Assembly: GCF_036174265.1 (NCBI RefSeq)
Contig: NZ_CP108055.1
Location: forward strand, 9,052,001-9,116,000
Length of the DNA stretch: 64,000 nt
From: Streptomyces sp. NBC_00285
Lineage (GTDB): Bacteria; Actinomycetota; Actinomycetes; Streptomycetales; Streptomycetaceae
Direction of reading: 5' to 3'
In this document: in pieces, positions 59,790-64,000 of the stretch
Numbering within the stretch: the stretch's first letter is position 1
Layout of the letters: each line of letters opens with the position of its first letter
Position numbers and translations under genes: made by a program
The notes under the pieces: model-generated
What the model was told of the DNA's origin: nothing
What the model saw: only the letters and a program-made list of their open reading frames with translations
Databases searched by the model: none

Positions 59790-59838
59790 GCGCAGGCGGG
59801 GGCCTGCGCGGAACAGTGCGGGAGGCGGGGGCCTCCCG
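59790..59838 (+). promoter_or_regulatory. Two tandem 8-bp hairpins with GGGG tetraloops in the exopolysaccharide leader
   Basis: GCGCAGGC-GGGG-GCCTGCGC (59790-59809) and CGGGAGGC-GGGG-GCCTCCCG (59819-59838) are perfect stems that share the core AGGC-GGGG-GCCT and are 9 nt apart. They end 57 nt before the sugar transferase start. More G tracts follow (59839-59847, 59885-59891, 59903-59909). A role as RNA-binding or G-quadruplex regulatory elements is inferred. Confidence 0.6.
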
Positions 59839-59895
59839 GAGGGGGGGAACGGTGTCTGGCATCCACGTCGTACCACTGGGGACCGGGGGGGTTCT

Positions 59896-61374
59896 GTGCG
59901 GGAGGGGGGAATAGTCAAGCCCTTTCCGTCGGCGCGCGAGCGTCTGACGGAGGGGGCAATAGGCCAGTCGGTGAACGACTGGGAGCAGCGGTACCGCCGT
60001 ACCGTGATCACCAGCGACACCGTCACCACCGCGTTCGTGCTGGCGGCGATCGGTGAGTTCTTCGGGGCCCGGGACGCGGCCAACTGGCACGAGAAATGGA
60101 CAATTCTCGCGTTCGGCACCGAGCTGCTGGTGCTGGGAGCGCTTGCGGTGGGCCGGGCGTGGGCACCGGCCGTCCTCGGCCAGGGTGCCGAGGAATTCCG
60201 TAGGCTCGGACGTTCACTGTTCGCGGCGACCGTCGTGCTCGCGCTCGGCGGGATCGCCCTCACCTCGAGAAACATCAAGCTCTGGATCTTCGTCGCGATC
60301 CCCGCTGTAGCGCTGGTCACCATGACCGCGCGGTATCTGCTCCGCCTCGGACTGCACAGACAGCGCAAGGAAGGGCAGTGTCTGAGACCGGTGCTCGCCG
60401 CAGGGAGTCCGGCCACCGTGAGCGACCTGATCAGCCGCACCCGCAAGTTGCCGCACCTCGGGTGGCGGGTGGACGGGGTGTGCACGACGGAAGGTCCCGG
60501 GCTCGACGGTGACGAACTGGACGGAGTGCCGGTCGTCGGCCAGCTGACGGACGTCGCCAAGTACGTGGAGCACCACGGCTATCGTGTCGTCGCGCTCACG
60601 CCGGACCCGTACTGGACACCGAACCGGCTGCAGCGGCTGGCCTGGAACCTCGAGGGCAGCGAGGCCGAGATGGTCGTGGCCCCGGTGCTGATGGAGGTGG
60701 CCGGCCCGCGGCTGCACGTCGACGCCGTGCTCGGAATCCCGCTGCTGCGGGTCAGCATGCCGACGTTCACCGGGGGCCGCCGGGCGATCAAGGCGGTCGC
60801 CGACCGGATGGGCTCGGCGATCCTGCTGATCCTGTTCGCGCCGCTGATGCTCCTCGTCGGACTGCTCGTGGTGGCGGACAGCCGGGGCGGGGCGTTCTAC
60901 CGCCAGCGCAGGGTCGGCAAGGACGGCCGCGAGTTCACCATCCTCAAGTTCCGCACCATGGCCGTCGGGGCCGACCGGGCACGTGCCGAGCTGGCCGACC
61001 GCAACGAGGGCGCGGGGCTGCTGTTCAAGATGCGCCAGGATCCGCGGGTGACCCGGGTCGGAACAGCGCTGCGCCGGTACTCGCTCGACGAACTCCCGCA
61101 GCTTTTCAACGTACTCATCGGATCGATGTCGCTCGTAGGTCCGCGCCCTCCGCTGCCGGAGGAGTCCGCCTCCTACGGCCCGGACATCCGGCGGCGACTG
61201 CTGGTCAAGCCCGGCCTCACCGGCCTGTGGCAGATCAGCGGACGCAGCGACCTGCCGTGGGAGGAGGCCGTCCGCCTCGACCTGCGGTACGTGGAGGACT
61301 GGTCGCTCGCCCTGGACGCGGTGATCTTGTGGAAGACGCTGCGCGCGGTGCTCTACGGCCAGGGGGCCTACTGA
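59896..61374 (+). CDS. Exopolysaccharide polyprenyl-phosphate sugar-1-phosphate transferase
   Basis: A 492-aa membrane enzyme of the polyprenyl glycosylphosphotransferase (WcaJ/CpsE-like) family. GTG 59896 gives MREGGIVKPFPSARERLTEG. The N-terminal half has about four membrane helices (aa ~40-150) followed by a CoA-binding-like Rossmann segment. A fifth helix (ILLILFAPLMLLVGLLVV) precedes the catalytic Bac_transf domain: ILKFRTMAVGADRARAEL, RVGTALRRYSLDELPQLFNV, SLVGPRPPLPEES, KPGLTGLWQISGRSDLPWEE and RLDLRYVEDWSLALD. It attaches the first sugar phosphate to undecaprenyl phosphate at the inner face of the membrane. It begins an operon with a nucleotide-sugar dehydrogenase and a glycosyltransferase. 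Confidence 0.93.
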   Translation: MREGGIVKPFPSARERLTEGAIGQSVNDWEQRYRRTVITSDTVTTAFVLAAIGEFFGARDAANWHEKWTILAFGTELLVLGALAVGRAWAPAVLGQGAEEFRRLGRSLFAATVVLALGGIALTSRNIKLWIFVAIPAVALVTMTARYLLRLGLHRQRKEGQCLRPVLAAGSPATVSDLISRTRKLPHLGWRVDGVCTTEGPGLDGDELDGVPVVGQLTDVAKYVEHHGYRVVALTPDPYWTPNRLQRLAWNLEGSEAEMVVAPVLMEVAGPRLHVDAVLGIPLLRVSMPTFTGGRRAIKAVADRMGSAILLILFAPLMLLVGLLVVADSRGGAFYRQRRVGKDGREFTILKFRTMAVGADRARAELADRNEGAGLLFKMRQDPRVTRVGTALRRYSLDELPQLFNVLIGSMSLVGPRPPLPEESASYGPDIRRRLLVKPGLTGLWQISGRSDLPWEEAVRLDLRYVEDWSLALDAVILWKTLRAVLYGQGAY

Positions 61375-61447
61375 TGTGCGGGGGGTCCCGTCCGGACGGC
61401 GGGGAGACAGCAGGCCACAAGGGCCTGACTGGGGGGAGGAACGGGTC

Positions 61448-62773
61448 ATGAGAATCAGCGTGTTCGGGCTCGGCTACGTGGGCTGTGTGTCGGCCGCGTG
61501 CCTGGCCGGCATGGGGCACGAGGTCATCGGCGTGGACGTCAACCAGGTGAAGGTCGACCTGGTCAACGACGGCAAGGCCCCGGTGGTCGAGGAGCGGATC
61601 GGCGAGCTCACCGCGGAGGTCGTGCGGACGGGAGCGCTGCGCGCCACCACCGACGTCCGTGAGGCGATCATGGACAGCGACGTGTCGCTGATCTGTGTGG
61701 GAACCCCGTCGGAGCCCAACGGCAGCCTGTGCACCACGTACTTGGAACGGGTCACCGAGGAGATCGGCGCCGCGCTGGCCGAGCAGGCCAAGCAGGGGAG
61801 CCGGCACACCGTGGTGTTCCGGAGCACCATGCTCCCGGGCACCTGCCTGAACCTTCTGGTACCGATCCTGGAGAAGAACGTCGGTGGCACCGCCGGAGTG
61901 GACGTCGGGGTCGCGGTCAACCCGGAGTTCCTGCGCGAGGGAACCAGCGTGCGGGACTTCTTCGACCCGCCCAAGACGGTCATCGGCGAGCTCGACCCGG
62001 CCAGCGGCGACGTGGTGGCGGCGCTGTACGAGAGCCTGCCCGGCGAGGTGTTCCGGGTTCCGGTCCCGACGGCCGAGGCGATCAAGTACGCGGACAACGC
62101 GTTCCACGGCCTCAAGATCGGCTTCGCGAACGAGCTGGGCGCGGTGTGCCAGGCGCTCGGGGTGGACTCGCACCAGGTGATGGACGTGTTCCTGGCCGAC
62201 CGCAAGCTGAACATCAGTGCCGCCTATCTGCGGCCCGGTTTCGCCTTCGGCGGCTCCTGCCTGCCCAAGGACCTGCGCAGCCTGGTCCACGCGGCGCAGC
62301 GGGCCGACGTCTCGGTGCCCATCCTCTCCCACGTGCTGCAATCCAACTCCGACCATCTGCAGCGTGCGGTGGACCTGGTGGAGCGCACCGGTAAGCGCCG
62401 GGTGGGCATGTTCGGGCTGTCCTTCAAACCCGGCACCGACGACCTCCGGGAGAGTCCGCTGGTCGAGCTGGCGGAGCGGCTCCACGGCAAGGGGTACGAC
62501 CTGCGGATCCACGACGCCAACGTGAGCCTCTCCCGGCTGATCGGCGCGAACCGCGAGTACATCGAGACCCGGTTGCCGCACCTCGCGCAGCTGCTCGCCG
62601 ACTCCGTCGAGGAGGTGCTCGACCATGCCGAGGTGTGCGTGGTCGGGACCAAAGACCCGGCTGTCCTCGCGGCCCTGCCTCACGGCGGCGGCCCGGTGAT
62701 AGTCGACCTCATCCGTCTTCCCGACGCCGAGACGCGCCGGACCGAACCGGGATACATGGGCCTTGCTTGGTAA
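61448..62773 (+). CDS. UDP-glucose/GDP-mannose dehydrogenase family protein (AlgD-like)
   Basis: A 441-aa nucleotide-sugar 6-dehydrogenase. ATG 61448, after GGGGGGAGG, gives MRISVFGLGYVGCVSAACLA (GxGYVG NAD motif). The central domain reads EAIKYADNAFHGLKIGFANE with the active-site Lys, and the catalytic Cys is in GFAFGGSCLPKDLRSL (~aa 274). The C-terminal UDP/GDP-binding domain has MFGLSFKPGTDDLRESPLVE. The FAFGGSCLPKDLR form and RPGFAFG resemble GDP-mannose 6-dehydrogenase more than UDP-glucose enzymes. It would supply a uronic-acid donor, so the polymer is probably acidic. It overlaps the next gene by 11 nt. Confidence 0.92.
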   Translation: MRISVFGLGYVGCVSAACLAGMGHEVIGVDVNQVKVDLVNDGKAPVVEERIGELTAEVVRTGALRATTDVREAIMDSDVSLICVGTPSEPNGSLCTTYLERVTEEIGAALAEQAKQGSRHTVVFRSTMLPGTCLNLLVPILEKNVGGTAGVDVGVAVNPEFLREGTSVRDFFDPPKTVIGELDPASGDVVAALYESLPGEVFRVPVPTAEAIKYADNAFHGLKIGFANELGAVCQALGVDSHQVMDVFLADRKLNISAAYLRPGFAFGGSCLPKDLRSLVHAAQRADVSVPILSHVLQSNSDHLQRAVDLVERTGKRRVGMFGLSFKPGTDDLRESPLVELAERLHGKGYDLRIHDANVSLSRLIGANREYIETRLPHLAQLLADSVEEVLDHAEVCVVGTKDPAVLAALPHGGGPVIVDLIRLPDAETRRTEPGYMGLAW

Positions 62774-64000
62774 CGAAGTCAGCGCAGACGGCTCGGGCCG
62801 GCGCGCGCTGATCCTGGTGGAGAACCTGTCGGTGCCGTTCGACCGACGGGTGTGGCAGGAGTGCACGACGCTGCGCGACGCGGGCTGGGAGGTGCACGTC
62901 ATCTGCCCCCGTGGCGAGAAGCGGGACACGGAGCCGGAGGCGTTGATCGACGGGGTGCGGATCCACCGCTACCCGTTGCGCGCCGCCACCGGAGGACCGG
63001 CCGGCTATCTGCAGGAGTACGGCTCGGCGCTGTGGCACACGGCCCGGCTCGCCCGCAAGGTCGGCCCGGTCCACGTGGTCCACGCCTGCAACCCGCCCGA
63101 CCTGCTGTTCCTGTCGGTCCGGCGGCTGAGGCGGCGTGGCGCGCGGTTCGTCTTCGACCAGCACGACCTGGTGCCCGAGCTGTACCTCTCCCGCTTCGAC
63201 CGCGGCAAGGACCTGCTCTACCGCGCCGTGTGCGCGCTGGAACGGCGGACCTACCGGGCCGCGGACATCGTGCTCGCAACGAACGAGAGCTACCGGGACG
63301 TCGCCGTGAGCCGCGGCGGCAAGCGGCCGGAGGACGTCTTCGTGGTGCGCAGCGCGCCCCAGATCGAGCGGTTCCAGCCGGTGCCGCCCGAGGTGGAATT
63401 GAAGCGCGGCAAGCCCCATCTGCTGTGCTACCTGGGCGTCATGGGCCCGCAGGACGGCGTCGACTACGCCCTGCGCGCCCTCGCGAAGCTGCGCGACGAG
63501 TTCGGGCGGACCGACTGGCACGCGGTGTTCATCGGCTCCGGCGACGCCTTCGACGCGATGGTGGAGCTGTCCCGGGAGCTCGGTCTCACCGAGCAGGTGC
63601 AGTTCACCGGGCGCATCCCGGACGCCGACCTGGTGCGCTACCTGTCCACAGCGGACGTGTGCCTGTCTCCCGACCCGCGCAATCCGCTCAACGACGTGTC
63701 GACCATGAACAAGGTCCTGGAGTACATGGCGATGGGCCGGCCGATCGTCTCCTTCGACCTGAAGGAGGCGCGTGTTTCCGCCGGTGAGGCCGCCGTCTAC
63801 GCGCCCGCCAACGACGAGGCCCAATTCGCCGGGCTCATCACGCAGTTGCTGGACGATCCGGACAAACGGGCCCGGATGGGCAAGATCGGCCAGGAACGAA
63901 TAGGCGGGCAGCTGTCCTGGCGCAACTCGCAGGAATCGCTGCTCGCCGCCTACGCCGCCGCGTGCCGGGACCGCAATGCGGTCCCGGCGGGCGGTCCGGT
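62763..64000 (+). CDS. Glycosyltransferase family 4 protein (partial, runs off right edge)
   Basis: The frame from TTG 62763 to the window end gives ~412 residues without a stop: ...GRRALILVENLSVPFDRRVW, QECTTLRDAGWEVHVICPRG, PVHVVHACNPPDLLFLSVRR and VFDQHDLVPELYLSRFD. The C-terminal Rossmann half has HLLCYLGVMGPQDGVDYALR, GLTEQVQFTGRIPDADLVRYL and the donor-site region NDVSTMNKVLEYMAMGRPIV. This is a retaining GT4/GT-B enzyme of exopolysaccharide clusters. No ATG or GTG lies before the conserved start, so TTG, overlapping the dehydrogenase stop by 11 nt, is the best choice. The donor sugar is unknown. Confidence 0.88.
   Translation, partial: MLGNEVSADGSGRRALILVENLSVPFDRRVWQECTTLRDAGWEVHVICPRGEKRDTEPEALIDGVRIHRYPLRAATGGPAGYLQEYGSALWHTARLARKVGPVHVVHACNPPDLLFLSVRRLRRRGARFVFDQHDLVPELYLSRFDRGKDLLYRAVCALERRTYRAADIVLATNESYRDVAVSRGGKRPEDVFVVRSAPQIERFQPVPPEVELKRGKPHLLCYLGVMGPQDGVDYALRALAKLRDEFGRTDWHAVFIGSGDAFDAMVELSRELGLTEQVQFTGRIPDADLVRYLSTADVCLSPDPRNPLNDVSTMNKVLEYMAMGRPIVSFDLKEARVSAGEAAVYAPANDEAQFAGLITQLLDDPDKRARMGKIGQERIGGQLSWRNSQESLLAAYAAACRDRNAVPAGGP

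Larger units (their letters stand above)
59253..59895. other. Long AT-richer leader region upstream of the exopolysaccharide operon
   Basis: This 640-nt stretch is less G+C-rich than its neighbours up to ~59750 and then becomes strongly G-rich on the plus strand. It contains no convincing gene except possibly the 56-codon frame at 59554. TTGATGG...TAGATT at about 59494-59507 resembles promoter sequence. Two GGGG-loop hairpins lie at 59790-59838. It is probably a regulatory leader for the sugar transferase gene. Confidence 0.5.

Overview
The window is high-GC actinobacterial DNA, almost certainly from a Streptomyces chromosome. The signs are strong G/C bias at third codon positions, GTG and TTG starts, DmdR/IdeR-type iron boxes, many LacI, GntR, LysR and MarR regulators, and short Streptomyces-style palindromic repeats. 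Both edges cut genes: a siderophore-type ABC ATPase on the left and a glycosyltransferase on the right.

Layout. (1) 1-23535 is an iron-regulated NRPS locus. A ferric-siderophore importer (ATPase and two FecCD permeases) reads left. A single 6,243-aa five-module NRPS reads right, followed by MbtH, an amidohydrolase and a coupled small protein. Two iron boxes sit in the divergent promoter. My reading of the adenylation pockets is X-Ser-hydroxyornithine-Ser-X, with N-methyltransferase domains in modules 1 and 3, a terminal epimerase and no thioesterase. (2) 23575-32147 is an inositol-type locus: GntR/UTRA regulator, iolD and a decayed iolC on the minus strand, divergent from a sugar ABC importer, a TIM-barrel isomerase and an inositol-dehydrogenase-like gene. 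A long near-palindrome lies between the two arms. (3) 32281-41698 holds a TPR protein, three more Gfo/Idh/MocA oxidoreductases, an SDR, a PhyH-type dioxygenase, two LacI regulators with visible palindromic operators, and a cupin. (4) 41823-46078 holds a membrane protein, an MFS gene and a MarR gene that both lost their 5' halves at one junction, and a LysR-controlled pair (NAD(P)-binding epimerase-like protein and F420/NADP reductase-like protein). (5) 46563-52297 is an aromatic meta-cleavage operon: FCD-GntR regulator, GalB-like hydratase, GalC-like aldolase, GalD/PrpF-like tautomerase, a VOC (type I) extradiol dioxygenase and an AAHS-type MFS transporter. (6) 52579-59252 holds an esterase, an MFS fragment, tRNA-Pro(GGG), a secreted GH59-like glycosidase and an ABC exporter. 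It ends in a degenerate copy of the tRNA 3' half, as an old integration site might look. (7) 59253-64000 is the start of an exopolysaccharide operon: polyprenyl-phosphate sugar transferase, nucleotide-sugar 6-dehydrogenase and GT4 glycosyltransferase. Its leader carries two tandem GGGG-loop hairpins.

The two most unusual systems are the NRPS and the meta-cleavage operon. The NRPS has DCL-like condensation domains and epimerase-type carrier proteins but no internal epimerase, and one condensation domain has lost its catalytic His. The meta-cleavage operon has a type I dioxygenase where a type II enzyme would be expected. All function calls come from motifs and context read by eye; no database search was run.
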